Source: Streptacidiphilus albus JL83
GTDB taxonomy: Bacteria; Actinomycetota; Actinomycetes; Streptomycetales; Streptomycetaceae
DNA: 64,000 bases
Direction of reading: 5' to 3'
Assembly: GCF_000744705.1 (NCBI RefSeq)
Contig: NZ_JQML01000001.1
Location: 4,598,017 to 4,662,016 of the forward strand
Position numbers and translations under genes: made by a program. Under the pieces are notes generated by a model, which was not told where the DNA came from, made no database searches, and was given only the letters and a program-made list of their open reading frames with translations. Below are positions 42,652-51,548 of this stretch, piece by piece. How positions within the stretch are numbered: the first letter of the stretch is position 1; every line of letters starts with the position of its first letter.

Positions 42652-43340
42652 CAGGCGCTCACCAGCTGCTTCAGGATCGAGGCGAAGAATCCGAGCCCCT
42701 CGGTGCCGGATCCGGTGCCGGGTCCGGTCAGCGGCTCGACCGCGTGCTCCGGGTGCGGCATCAGGCCGACGACGTTGCCGGCGGCGTTGCTGATGCCGGC
42801 GATGTCGCGGTAGGAGCCGTTGGGGTTGACGTCGAGGTAGCGGGCGACCACCCGGCCCTCCGCCTCCAGCGCGTCGAGGGTGTGCTCGTCGGCGACGAAG
42901 CGGCCCTCGCCGTTCTTCAGCGGAACGGTGATCTCCTGGCCCTGCTCGTAGGCGTTGGTCCAGGCGGTGCCCGCGTTCTCGATCCGCAGCTTCTGGTCGC
43001 GGCAGACGAAGTGCAGGCTCTCGTTGCGGGTCAGCGCACCGGGCAGCAGGTGCGACTCGCAGAGCACCTGGAAGCCGTTGCAGATGCCGAGCACCGGCAT
43101 CCCGGCCCTCGCCTGCTCGATGATCGTGTCCATCACCGGCGAGAAGCGCGAGATCGCACCGCAGCGCAGGTAGTCGCCGTACGAGAAGCCGCCGGGCAGC
43201 ACGATCGCGTCGACCTGGTGCAGGTCCTGGTCGCGGTGCCAGAGGGCGACCGGCTCGGCGCCTGCCAGCCGGACGGCTCGCTGGGCGTCACGGTCGTCGA
43301 GGGAGCCGGGGAAGGTGACTACGCCGATGCGAGCGGTCAC
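42651..43340 (-). CDS. purQ: phosphoribosylformylglycinamidine synthase subunit PurQ
   Basis: PurQ is the class I glutamine amidotransferase subunit that supplies ammonia to PurL. The catalytic Cys is in [11 protein letters not shown], and the His and Glu in [25 protein letters not shown] is the family loop. The product has 229 residues. The GTG start at 43340 overlaps the purS stop by four bases. Confidence 0.98.
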
Positions 43341-43588
43341 TTCTCCTCCTCCACCCTCACGGTGAAGTCCTCGATGACGGTGTTGGCGAGGAAGGTCTCG
43401 GCGGCTTCCCGGATACGGGCGAGGGCGGCGTCATCGACCGGCCCTTCCAGTTCCAGCTCGAAGCGCTTGCCCTGACGGACGTCCGCGATCCCGGCGAAGC
43501 CCAGACGCGGCAGCGCGCGCTGCACCGCCTGGCCCTGGGGGTCGAGGATCTCCGGCTTGAGCATGACGTCGACAACGACGCGTGCCAC
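43337..43588 (-). CDS. purS: phosphoribosylformylglycinamidine synthase subunit PurS
   Basis: The 83-residue PurS bridges PurQ and PurL in the FGAM synthase complex. It has the family [20 protein letters not shown] start, a [20 protein letters not shown] core and a [12 protein letters not shown] end. It begins at GTG 43588 six bases after GGGAG and is the first gene of the purSQL operon. Confidence 0.97.
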   Translation of the reverse strand: MARVVVDVMLKPEILDPQGQAVQRALPRLGFAGIADVRQGKRFELELEGPVDDAALARIREAAETFLANTVIEDFTVRVEEEK

Positions 43589-44129
43589 GGGTACTCCCGG
43601 TGGTTTCTGGTGCGGGGGGACTTCCAGACTACCGGGGGTCGGAGCGGGCTTTGGATTCTCGTCCACGGCGACGCGCGTAGACAGCAATGGCCGCACGGAT
43701 GATCGCACAAACGGGGGGTGGGACTCCGGAGTCGGGCTCCGCCCCTGTTCCGGGCCCCGGCCGGGCCGGGGCCCGGGCAAAGGAACAAGGGCCCCGCAGT
43801 CGGAATTTACCTCTTTCGTCGCATTCGGACAGAGAGTTCCGACTCCGACCACAACCCGCCCCGCTACGCATTAGCAGGACCCGGCACCGGCTGTCCACAG
43901 GTTTCGACAGGGTATCGGCGAGGTATCGAAGCGACACGGAATATCGGACAGAAAATCCTGCCTCATCGATTTTCTCGGGATTTAGGGGCAGAATGAGCCC
44001 ATCGGCCGCAGTGTTGTTCCGCAGCCGGTCAGCAGTGGTGTCCGCAGAGTTGCGGGCAGCAGAACATACCTCCGACCTGCGGGCTTGGACCGTCGCTGCG
44101 GCGATGCCAATCCCGAGAGGATTGGCATC
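43589..44129. other. divergent regulatory region between purSQL and lsr2
   Basis: No gene is convincing on either strand. The spacer should carry the purS promoter (minus) and the lsr2 promoter (plus). It includes GC-rich hairpins (GGGCCCCGGCC / GGCCGGGGCCC near 43762) and AT-richer patches (GGAATTTACCTCTTTCGTC near 43801; ACAGAAAATCCTGCCTCATC near 43949) suited to promoters or nucleoid-protein binding. Confidence 0.5.
44103..44129 (+). promoter_or_regulatory. 11-bp hairpin abutting the lsr2 start codon
   Basis: GATGCCAATCC / GGATTGGCATC form a perfect 11-bp stem with loop CGAGA. It ends one base before the ATG at 44130. The Shine-Dalgarno GAGAGG lies in the loop and 3' arm. The stem in the mRNA would hold the ribosome-binding site, and at the DNA level it is a strong dyad. 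Confidence 0.72.
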
Positions 44130-44447
44130 ATGGCTCAGCGCGTAGTGGTCACTCTCTCCGACGACATCGATGGTGGGACGGCCGAGGAAACCGTGCAGTT
44201 CGCGGTGGACGGCAAGTCGTACGAGATCGACCTGTCCACCCAAAACGCCGAAAAGCTGCGGAACATGCTCGCGCCTTATGTGGCCGCAGGTCGCAAGCAG
44301 AACCGAGCCGGCAAGACGGTCAAGCACACCGAGATCGCCCCGGATCCGAAGACGGTCCGCGCCTGGGCGCAGTCGCGCGGGATCGATCTGCCGGCCCGGG
44401 GCCGACTGCCGAAGCACGTGTACGAGGCCTTCGCCGAGGCGAGCTGA
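44130..44447 (+). CDS. Lsr2-family nucleoid-associated protein
   Basis: The 105-residue protein is a functional analogue of H-NS. It binds AT-rich DNA and silences horizontally acquired genes. The N-terminal beta/helix oligomerisation domain is MAQRVVVTLSDDIDGGTAEE. The C-terminal AT-hook-like domain contains VRAWAQSRGIDLPARGRLPK; the RGR equivalent here is the ARGRLP loop. Streptomycetes usually have two Lsr2 paralogues; which one this is cannot be settled from sequence alone. The start ATG at 44130 sits directly after a perfect hairpin. It is separately transcribed, divergent from purSQL. Confidence 0.95.
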   Translation: MAQRVVVTLSDDIDGGTAEETVQFAVDGKSYEIDLSTQNAEKLRNMLAPYVAAGRKQNRAGKTVKHTEIAPDPKTVRAWAQSRGIDLPARGRLPKHVYEAFAEAS

Positions 44448-44690
44448 GCCCGCACGGACCGGAGCCGGAGCGGGCGGGGGCACGGGCCTCCCGCCCGCAT
44501 CCCGCCCGCTCCCGCCGGACACCGGACACTGGACACCGGGGTCCAGCGTGGGGGCAAAACAGACTTTTCTGCCCTGATCGTGGCGAAGCACCCATCCGCG
44601 TTGATCACCTCTCGGGGGATGGGCTAATGTTCTTCTCAGCGGAAGACGCCGCAGACGAAAGCCGAAAGGCCAGGTCAACGGGGTCAACTC

Positions 44691-44765
44691 GCAGGTGTAG
44701 CTCAGTAGTAGAGCGCTCCCCTTCCAGGGGAGAGGCACAGTGTGCAATCCCTGTCACCTGCTCCA
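44691..44765 (+). tRNA. tRNA-Gly (UCC anticodon)
   Basis: Acceptor GCAGGTG / CACCTGC, anticodon arm CTCCCCTTCCAGGGGAG (anticodon TCC) and T-arm ACAGTGTGCAATCCCTGT form a cloverleaf. The T-loop is TGTGCAA rather than TTCGA, slightly unusual. The 3' CCA is encoded. Confidence 0.93.
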
Positions 44766-44875
44766 CTCGACGCTCCGAGGGGATGGCGAAAGCCGCTCCG
44801 AGGATCAGGTAGAGTAGAGCTCGCCGGAACGGACCGGAGGCCGAAAGGCCGAAGGAAAGCGAAGGCGAACGCCAC

Positions 44876-44950
44876 GCGGATGTGGCTCAGTGGTAGAGCA
44901 TCACCTTGCCAAGGTGAGGGTCGCGGGTTCGAATCCCGTCATCCGCTCCA
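44876..44950 (+). tRNA. tRNA-Gly (GCC anticodon)
   Basis: Acceptor GCGGATG / CATCCGC, anticodon arm ATCACCTTGCCAAGGTGAG (anticodon GCC) and T-arm GCGGGTTCGAATCCCGT. The 3' CCA is encoded. It follows the other tRNA-Gly by about 110 bases on the same strand. Confidence 0.97.
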
Positions 44951-44957
44951 GTAGGAC

Positions 44958-44988
44958 CGAAGGGCGCACTCGTCGAGTGCGCCCTTCG
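44958..44988. terminator. terminator of the tRNA-Gly unit
   Basis: CGAAGGGCGCACT / AGTGCGCCCTTCG, a 13-bp stem with loop CGTCG, followed by TCGTTTCC. It also faces the convergent purC gene. Confidence 0.9.
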
Positions 44989-45053
44989 TCGTTTCCCGGC
45001 CCCGGCGCCCGTGCCCGCGCGTCCCGGGGGGACGCGGGGCGTGGGCGCGGCGG

Positions 45054-45971
45054 TCAGCTCCAGTTCTGGCCGGTGAGCCGCTCGTAGGCCTCGACGTACT
45101 TCTCCCGGCTGAGTTCCACGATCTCGGCCGGCAGCGCCGGCGGCGGCTCCTCCGAGCGGCGGTCCCAGCCCGAGGCGGGCGAGCTCAGCCAGTCCCGGAT
45201 GAACTGCTTGTCGAAGGAGCGCTGGGCGCGACCCGGCTCCCACTCGTCGGCCGGCCAGAAGCGGGAGGAGTCGGGGGTGAGCACCTCGTCCCCGATGACC
45301 AGCTGCGGCTGCTCGCCGGGGGCAGCCGGAAGGGTGCCGAACTCGAACTTGGTGTCGGCGAGGATGATCCCCCGGTCCCGGGCGATGTCACGGGCCCGGC
45401 TGTAGACCGCCAGGGTGGTCTGCCGCAGCTGGGTCGCGGCCTCCGCGCCGACCCGGCGGGCGACCTCCTCGTAGGGGACGTTCTCGTCGTGCTCGCCGAC
45501 CTCGGCCTTGAGCGCCGGGGTGAAGATCGCCGCAGGCAGCTCCGAGCCGTCGACCAGGCCCTCGGGCAGGGCGATCCCGCAGACCGTGCGGAACTGCTGG
45601 TACTCCTCCAGCCCCGAACCGGTGAGGTAGCCCCGGGCCACGCACTCCACCGGGAGCATCTCCAGGTTGCGGCAGACCAGCGTGCGTCCGGCCCAGTCCG
45701 CCGGGGCCCCCGCCGGAACCTCGGTCGAGATGACGTGGTTGGGCACGATGTCGGCCAGCCGGTCGAACCACCACAGCGAGAGCTGGGTGAGGATCCGCCC
45801 CTTGTCGGGGATGTCGGTCGGCAGCACCCAGTCGAAGGCCGAGGTGCGGTCGCTCGCGACCATCACCAGCTCGCCCTCCTCGTTCCGGTACAGGTCCCGG
45901 ACCTTTCCGGTGTGCAGGTGGATCAGGCCGGGCACCTGAACCGGCACGGGCTTCTCGACAAATCCGCTCAA
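45054..45971 (-). CDS. purC: SAICAR synthetase
   Basis: PurC joins CAIR and aspartate with ATP to make SAICAR. The 305-residue length suits the single-domain form. Motifs: GKVRDLYRNEEG, VASDRTSAFDWVLPTDIPDK, VECVARGYLTGSGLEEY, IILADTKFEFGTLP, VIGDEVLTPDSSRFWPADEW and SFDKQFIRDWL. It starts at the codon ending at 45971 (MSGFVEKPVPVQVPG). It is separated from the next pur gene (purD) by two unrelated genes. Confidence 0.98.
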   Translation of the reverse strand: MSGFVEKPVPVQVPGLIHLHTGKVRDLYRNEEGELVMVASDRTSAFDWVLPTDIPDKGRILTQLSLWWFDRLADIVPNHVISTEVPAGAPADWAGRTLVCRNLEMLPVECVARGYLTGSGLEEYQQFRTVCGIALPEGLVDGSELPAAIFTPALKAEVGEHDENVPYEEVARRVGAEAATQLRQTTLAVYSRARDIARDRGIILADTKFEFGTLPAAPGEQPQLVIGDEVLTPDSSRFWPADEWEPGRAQRSFDKQFIRDWLSSPASGWDRRSEEPPPALPAEIVELSREKYVEAYERLTGQNWS

Positions 45972-46152
45972 GGTGTGTCCCTAGGTGGAAGACAGGAGGG
46001 TGGGGGCCGCTCCGAGTCTGTCACAGCGAATTCGCCGCGCCCCACGGCGCAAGCCCGGACAACAGTGGACAACAGTGGACAGCCTGAGTCCGATTCTGAC
46101 GGGACTTCGCGCCGGAACCCGCGCCGGAACCCACACCGGAGGTGCGGAGCGT

Positions 46153-47670
46153 TCAGTGGACCTTGCAGATGCGGTCCAGCAGGTTGGCGGTCGCCCGCTG
46201 CACCCGCTCGTCCGTGTGGGCCGGCCGGTCCAGCGCCGGGGACCAGGAGAAGGTGCCGCTGGCGAAGACGTACGCGCCGCTGGGCGCGCGGTGCAGCGAG
46301 GTCTCCTGGTAGCGGGGCGCCCCGGCCGCGTCCCGGTACGGCGAGTGCGCCAGCAGGGCCCGCTCGCTGTGCGCCGGCAGCGGCACCCTCGGGTAGTAGC
46401 GGTCGGACTCCCCCGCCACCAGCCCCGGGATCCGGTCGCCGTCCTGGAGGCCGGTGCCCTCCCACAGCCAGTGGTCGGTGTTGTGGACCACCATCGGCGT
46501 CGGCTCCGGCACCCGGCCCGCGTACTGGACGCCCAGCAGCAGCTGCTCCGGCTCGCCCTGCTCCCGCCAGAGGGCGCTGCGGGCCGGGGCGGCGCGGCGC
46601 TTGCGGCAGGTGAGCAGCCGGTCCGGCTCGCCGGTGATCCCCGGGTCCAGCTCGACCTGCCAGTACATCGAGTTGGCGCTGAGGAAGACCAGCGAGGTGC
46701 CGCCGTCCCGGGCGGCCTCGACCGCGCGGCGCATCGGCACCGACCAGTACTCGTCGTGGCCGGGGAAGACCAGGCCCCGGTAGCGGCCGGGGTCGATCCG
46801 GCCGGCGTGGAGGTCGGTCGCGTTGGCGTAGGCCAGGTCGTAGCCGTAGCGCTCGGCCCAGCGGATGAAGTCGTAGGCGTGGCCGATGTGCAGCGGCAGC
46901 CCGGCCCCCGCGTAGGGGCGGTCGAAGGAGACGGTGACGGCGGCCTCCTCCTCCCCGAGCAGCTCGCCCTTCTCGTTCCAGGCGTGGTAGAGGCTGGCCC
47001 CGGACCGGCCGTCCTCCGGGTAGAGGTTGTAGGCCTGCCAGGTGACGTCGGGCAGCAGGAGCAGCAGGTCGGCGGCGCTGTCGGCGGGCGCCCGGACGGT
47101 GAACGGGATGTGGCTGCGGTGCCGGTTGTCGGCGGTGGTGAGCACGGCGACATAGGCGCCGGGACTCCAGTGCGGCGGGATCTGCAGCCGCCAGGACATC
47201 CACCAGTGGTGGCAGGAGACGGTGCGGTCGGCGACCAGCGGGGCGGGCTGCACCAGCCCGGACAGCCGGGGGCTGGCCGAGACGTGCCGGGCTCCGTCCC
47301 CGCCGTAGTGGCCGATCCGGTAGACGTCCACGGTGAAGCCCTGGGCCGGGCGGACGCTGACCCGCAGGTCGAGCGAGCCGCCGAGGTCGGCGCCGGGCGC
47401 GGCGAAGCCCTTGATCTGGCCGCCCACGTCGTCGGAGGCCCGGGGCCGGCCTGGGTCGCCCGGGTCGGGGAACTGCTCCGCGTCGAGCGGCTGGCGGGCC
47501 CCGGGGAGCGGCCCCTGCCGCTGCCCCCGGTCGACGTACCAGGGGACGATCAGCCCGGTGTCGTCGAAGTACTGGTCCGCACCCCGGAGCCAGGGCAGCG
47601 GGCCCTGGCCGAAGGGATCGGTCGCTCCGTGCGCGAGCGCACCGGACTCCCACCGGCGAATCTGGTCCAT
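46153..47670 (-). CDS. N,N-dimethylformamidase beta-subunit-like protein
   Basis: The 505-residue protein resembles the C-terminal part of the large subunit of N,N-dimethylformamidase, an iron amidohydrolase. Indicative segments are DVYRIGHYGGDGARHV, PDVTWQAYNLYPEDGRSGAS, PLHIGHAYDFIRWAERYGYD, GRYRGLVFPGHDEYWSVPMR and a beta-sandwich end (YVFASGTFSWSPALDRPA). No signal peptide is visible. It starts at ATG 47670. The actual substrate in this family is mostly unknown, and DMF need not be it. A palindromic site at 47806 lies in its upstream region. Confidence 0.72.
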   Translation of the reverse strand: MDQIRRWESGALAHGATDPFGQGPLPWLRGADQYFDDTGLIVPWYVDRGQRQGPLPGARQPLDAEQFPDPGDPGRPRASDDVGGQIKGFAAPGADLGGSLDLRVSVRPAQGFTVDVYRIGHYGGDGARHVSASPRLSGLVQPAPLVADRTVSCHHWWMSWRLQIPPHWSPGAYVAVLTTADNRHRSHIPFTVRAPADSAADLLLLLPDVTWQAYNLYPEDGRSGASLYHAWNEKGELLGEEEAAVTVSFDRPYAGAGLPLHIGHAYDFIRWAERYGYDLAYANATDLHAGRIDPGRYRGLVFPGHDEYWSVPMRRAVEAARDGGTSLVFLSANSMYWQVELDPGITGEPDRLLTCRKRRAAPARSALWREQGEPEQLLLGVQYAGRVPEPTPMVVHNTDHWLWEGTGLQDGDRIPGLVAGESDRYYPRVPLPAHSERALLAHSPYRDAAGAPRYQETSLHRAPSGAYVFASGTFSWSPALDRPAHTDERVQRATANLLDRICKVH

Positions 47671-47805
47671 GACCGCGCCCACCCCCTGACTCTGGTCCGC
47701 ACGCCGGGCGGAAGACCACCGCCCGAGCCGTGGCCGTACCGTACAGCGGAACATGACGTGCCGTCAGGACGACAGAGCGTCACATTCGGCTGCCGACTCA
47801 TCACT

Positions 47806-47828
47806 GCACGTACTCTCATCGTACGTGC
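47806..47828. promoter_or_regulatory. inverted repeat upstream of the DMFase-like gene
   Basis: GCACGTAC, seven bases, GTACGTGC form an 8-bp perfect inverted repeat that resembles a homodimeric-regulator operator (TetR/LuxR-type size). It is about 136 bases upstream of the minus-strand gene starting at 47670. Confidence 0.5.
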
Positions 47829-47863
47829 TGACTATCCGTCGGAGCACTGTTGGTGGAGATCCT

Positions 47864-49519
47864 TCATCGCAGTCGCACGGCTTTCTCCACGTGCACGCCG
47901 AGATCGGCCAGCCAGCGGCGCAGCGGGGCGTCGTCGGCCTGCTCGACCGCGAGCGCCACCGGGACCGCGAAGTCGTTCCGCCGGACCCCGCCGACGATCA
48001 GCACCGGCCCGTCGAGCCAGTCGAGCCCGGGCTCGGCGACGCCGGCGTCCAGGGCGGTGCAGCAGACCAACGCCGACAGGTGCTCGCAGACCAGGTCGTG
48101 CCCGGTGCGACGGGGCTGCTGCGCGGTCTCGGCGGAGCGCTCGGCCAGCCCGGCCAGCCGGTCCGGGAGCGCCGCGCCGTCGGCGGCGGGACCGACCAGC
48201 GGTCGCAGCCGGTCCAGGACCCGGGCCAGGTCGACCGGTTCGCCGGGGTCGGCAGTGAGGCCGGCGCCGCCGCCGGCCGCCAGCGCGGCCTCCAGCTGGG
48301 CGGCCTGGACCCGCCAGGTCCGTTCGACCACGGCCTGCGGGTACTCGTCCCAGTCGACCGGGCCCGCCCCGGCCGGTCCGGCCCCCGGCCGGTCGAAAAG
48401 GTGGCCCGCGGTGCCGTAGCCGGCGTAGAAGTGCCGGGCCGCCAGCAGCGAGACGGCCTCGTCGATCCGGCCCGGCTCCTCCAGCAGGTCGCAGGCCGGG
48501 CGTTCGCCGAGGCGGCTCTCGAAGCCCTCGGCCAGCCGGTCCCGCCGGGAGAGCTCGGTGAGCGCGGAGACCACGCCCGCGTCCAGCCGCCCCGGCCAGC
48601 GGCCTATCCGCCAGGCCGGCAGAGCGACCCGGGTCAGCAGCCGGTCCCAGCCCGCGTAGGCCAGGCCGACCTGCTCCTGGGCGGCGATCCGCTGCCCGTA
48701 GTCCACCTGCTTCGCCTGCTCCGAGGCCCAGGCGGCGACGGCCCGCTCCATCTCGGCGGCATGGACCCGGCTGCGGCGCAGCAGCACTGCGGCCGTCCTG
48801 CCGACCAGCCGCAGCGCCGGACGCCGCCAGGCGGGCGCCGAGGGGGCGTCGGCGGCGAGGCCGAGGGCAGCGTCCAGGCCCCGGACGAAGCGGCGGGCGG
48901 CGGCGATGTCCGGGTCGGCGGAGCAGGCGGTGCCGGCGATGACCGGCGCCAGCAGGGCGCGGAGCTCGGCGACCCGCATCCACCAGATGAACGGGGAGCC
49001 GATGACCAGGGTGGGCGCGACCGGCTCGGCCGGACCGCGCCGGTCCAGGACGTCGGCGCCGGCCCGGGGCCCGGCCTCGGAGCGGTGCCGACGGGGCGCG
49101 GGCGGGTCCTCCAGCCAGCTGTCGCAGTCGGGGGTGAGCACCACCCGCTCGGGCGCCGGGACCTCCATCCGCTCGGCGACCTCGCGGACCAGCCGGTACA
49201 GCTCGGGGGCCTCGGTCTCGGCCAGCGGGACCTCCGGGGTCTGCGGGCGCTCGGCCCGCAGCACGGCGAGGGCGAAGCCGGCCGTGCCCAGCAGCACCGC
49301 CAGGGCCACCGCGGAGACCGTCCAGCGGGCGATCCCCCAGGCACCCGCGTCGGCCGAACCGGCCGCCCCCAGCCGCCCGGTGAGGCCGCCGAGGATCAGC
49401 ACGGCCGCGACGGCGGCCGGGAGCACGGCGACGGCCAGGGCACGGCCGCGAAGTCGCAGCACAGCCTGTGCGCGTGCCCGCGCCGCCTGCATACCGGCCG
49501 TGGCGCTGGTACCGGCCAT
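47864..49519 (-). CDS. membrane protein resembling a degenerate M48 peptidase
   Basis: The 551-residue protein has two N-terminal membrane helices (LRGRALAVAVLPAAVAAVLI; TVSAVALAVLLGTAGFALAV). After these come segments that recall the HtpX/M48 layout: ERVVLTPDCDSWLED (cf. beta-hairpin), TLVIGSPFIWWMRVAELRAL. At the place where an M48 protease has HExxH, this chain reads LAPVIAGTACSADPD, so the zinc motif is absent. The rest is a large soluble region with Arg-rich helices. It probably is not a protease. No function is recognised. Confidence in the frame is high; the family link is tentative. Confidence 0.75.
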   Translation of the reverse strand: MAGTSATAGMQAARARAQAVLRLRGRALAVAVLPAAVAAVLILGGLTGRLGAAGSADAGAWGIARWTVSAVALAVLLGTAGFALAVLRAERPQTPEVPLAETEAPELYRLVREVAERMEVPAPERVVLTPDCDSWLEDPPAPRRHRSEAGPRAGADVLDRRGPAEPVAPTLVIGSPFIWWMRVAELRALLAPVIAGTACSADPDIAAARRFVRGLDAALGLAADAPSAPAWRRPALRLVGRTAAVLLRRSRVHAAEMERAVAAWASEQAKQVDYGQRIAAQEQVGLAYAGWDRLLTRVALPAWRIGRWPGRLDAGVVSALTELSRRDRLAEGFESRLGERPACDLLEEPGRIDEAVSLLAARHFYAGYGTAGHLFDRPGAGPAGAGPVDWDEYPQAVVERTWRVQAAQLEAALAAGGGAGLTADPGEPVDLARVLDRLRPLVGPAADGAALPDRLAGLAERSAETAQQPRRTGHDLVCEHLSALVCCTALDAGVAEPGLDWLDGPVLIVGGVRRNDFAVPVALAVEQADDAPLRRWLADLGVHVEKAVRLR

Positions 49520-49994
49520 GTTCGGATCACCCCCTGCCGCTGACGCTCACCGCCCCGGTCGTCCGGGTCGGATCAGGTCCTTGTCTGATCCGACGCGCAA
49601 CCGGGGTGAGGTGTTCCAGGAACGGTCCGGAACCACTCGGATCGGTGATTCCCTCTGGACCGCAGCTTGCCCCCTCGCCGCTCGGTGTACCCGCGCGGCA
49701 CCGCGCCGGAGGCCCCTGGACGAGGCCTGGCCGAGCGGTCCAGGGCACCATAAGGCCGAGGGCGGCCCATCGTCAGCCGGATCGGCTTCCCGTCACTCGA
49801 AGGGTTCGCGGGCTGCGGCTGTTCGCGCCCGCAGCGACGGCGGACGGCACCGGGCCGGGGTGTTGCTCCCGCCGGGTGGCGCCCCGCCGGACGACGAACG
49901 GCCGGACGACGAACGGCCGGGCCCGGAGGTGCCGGGCCCGGCCGAGGTCGCGCGGGTGCTGCTGAACGGTGCCCCTGGTGCGGGGGCGGCGGCG
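49520..49994. other. intergenic region with GC-rich repeats
   Basis: No gene is convincing. The stretch contains a partial dyad (GGATCAG / CTGATCC near 49578), two direct repeats of GGACGACGAACGGCC at about 49889-49918, and the purD terminator hairpin. It also should include the promoter of the minus-strand gene ending upstream at 49519. Confidence 0.5.
49915..49943. terminator. purD terminator hairpin
   Basis: GGCCGGGCCCGG / CCGGGCCCGGCC, a 12-bp perfect stem with loop AGGTG, about 50 bases beyond the purD stop codon on the minus strand. Confidence 0.7.
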
Positions 49995-51239
49995 TCAGAC
50001 CTGGGCGGCGATGTCCCCGCGGTGGTGCGCACCGGCCAGACCGATCCGCTCGGTCGCCGCGTAGGCCCGGGTCCGGGCCTCCGCGATGTCCCGGCCGGTC
50101 GCGGTGACCGACAGGACCCGACCGCCGGCGCTGAGCACGGTCTCGCCGTCCTCGGCCAGCCGGGTGCCGGCGTGCAGGACGTAGCTGGTGCCGTCGGCGG
50201 CCTCGGCCTCGGCCAGCCCGGTGATCGGGTCGCCGCTGCGCGGGGACTCCGGGTACCCCTCGGCCGCGATGACCACGGTCACCGCCGCGCCCTCGCGCCA
50301 GCGGAGCTCGGGGAAGTCCGCCAGGTGACCGGTGGCGGCGGCGTGCAGCAGACCGCCCAGGGGCGTCTTCAGCCGGGCCAGCACGACCTGGGTCTCCGGG
50401 TCGCCGAAGCGGGCGTTGAACTCGATGACCCGGACCCCGCGCGAGGTGATCGCGAGCCCGGCGTACAGCAGGCCGGAGAACGGGGTGCCCCGGCGGCGCA
50501 GCTCGTCCACGGTGGGCTGGAGGACCGTCTCCAGGACCTCGTCGACCAGCTTCGGGTCGGCCCAGGGCAGCGGCGAGTAGGCGCCCATGCCGCCGGTGTT
50601 GGGGCCCTCGTCGTTGTCGTAGGCGCGCTTGAAGTCCTGGGCGGGCTGGAGCGGGATCACCGTCTCGCCGTCGGTGACGGCGAAGAGCGAGACCTCCGGG
50701 CCGTCCAGGAACTCCTCGATGACGACGCGCTCGCAGGAGGCGGCGTGGTCGACGGCGGCCTGCAGGTCCGAGGTGACGACCACGCCCTTGCCGGCCGCCA
50801 GCCCGTCGTCCTTGACCACGTAGGGCGGCCCGAACGCGTCGAGGGCGTGCGCGGCCTCCTCCGGCGTCGTGCAGACGTAGGAGCGCGCGGTGGGGACGCT
50901 GGCGCCCGCCATCACATCCTTGGCGAAGGCCTTGGAGCCCTCCAGCTGGGCGGCCTGCCCGCTGGGCCCGAAGACCGGGATGCCGCGCTCGCGCACGGCG
51001 TCGGCGACGCCCGCCACCAGCGGGGCCTCCGGGCCGACGACCACGAGCTCGGCGCCCAGGGCGACGGCCAGGTCGGCGACGGCGGCGCCGTCCAGCGGGT
51101 CGACCGGGTGGACCTGGGCGACCTGCGTGATCCCGGCGTTGCCGGGGGCGCAGTGCAGGGCGGTTACTTGCGGATCGAGCGAGAGCGCGCGGCACAGGGC
51201 ATGTTCGCGGGCGCCGCCGCCGATAACGAGGACCTTCAC
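49995..51239 (-). CDS. purD: phosphoribosylamine-glycine ligase (GAR synthetase)
   Basis: PurD joins phosphoribosylamine and glycine with ATP. The ATP-grasp protein starts at GTG 51239 ([16 protein letters not shown], as expected of the family) and has 414 residues. Motifs: [74 protein letters not shown] and [14 protein letters not shown]. No Shine-Dalgarno is obvious close to the start. It is monocistronic. Confidence 0.97.
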   Translation of the reverse strand: MKVLVIGGGAREHALCRALSLDPQVTALHCAPGNAGITQVAQVHPVDPLDGAAVADLAVALGAELVVVGPEAPLVAGVADAVRERGIPVFGPSGQAAQLEGSKAFAKDVMAGASVPTARSYVCTTPEEAAHALDAFGPPYVVKDDGLAAGKGVVVTSDLQAAVDHAASCERVVIEEFLDGPEVSLFAVTDGETVIPLQPAQDFKRAYDNDEGPNTGGMGAYSPLPWADPKLVDEVLETVLQPTVDELRRRGTPFSGLLYAGLAITSRGVRVIEFNARFGDPETQVVLARLKTPLGGLLHAAATGHLADFPELRWREGAAVTVVIAAEGYPESPRSGDPITGLAEAEAADGTSYVLHAGTRLAEDGETVLSAGGRVLSVTATGRDIAEARTRAYAATERIGLAGAHHRGDIAAQV

Positions 51240-51548
51240 AGGTCCGAGCCTAGTGCCTGTGCCCGGGGCCTCCGACTGTCCTGCCGACGCATCCGGACGT
51301 AACACCGCAAATCACCCCGGGGTCAGGTCTCCCACCGCCGGAGCACCCACCCGTACGGGTGAGACTGCTTCGGCCCCGGTGACCCCCTGGGCAGCGCCTC
51401 GACCACCCCCGAAACACTTGCCCCAGAAGTTTTCGCACAACAATCCCAGCGAATCTGCAACCATGGTCAGCCATTTGGCGGTAAGAACATGGTGTTTGAC
51501 GACTGGGACAATCGGGCCCGATGGGCCGAAGGACAGGGAGTTCTCGCG

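Noticed and set aside
43687-44145. 152-codon frame in the purS-lsr2 spacer
   Set aside because: It overlaps the lsr2 start and hairpin, is low complexity and has no ribosome-binding site.
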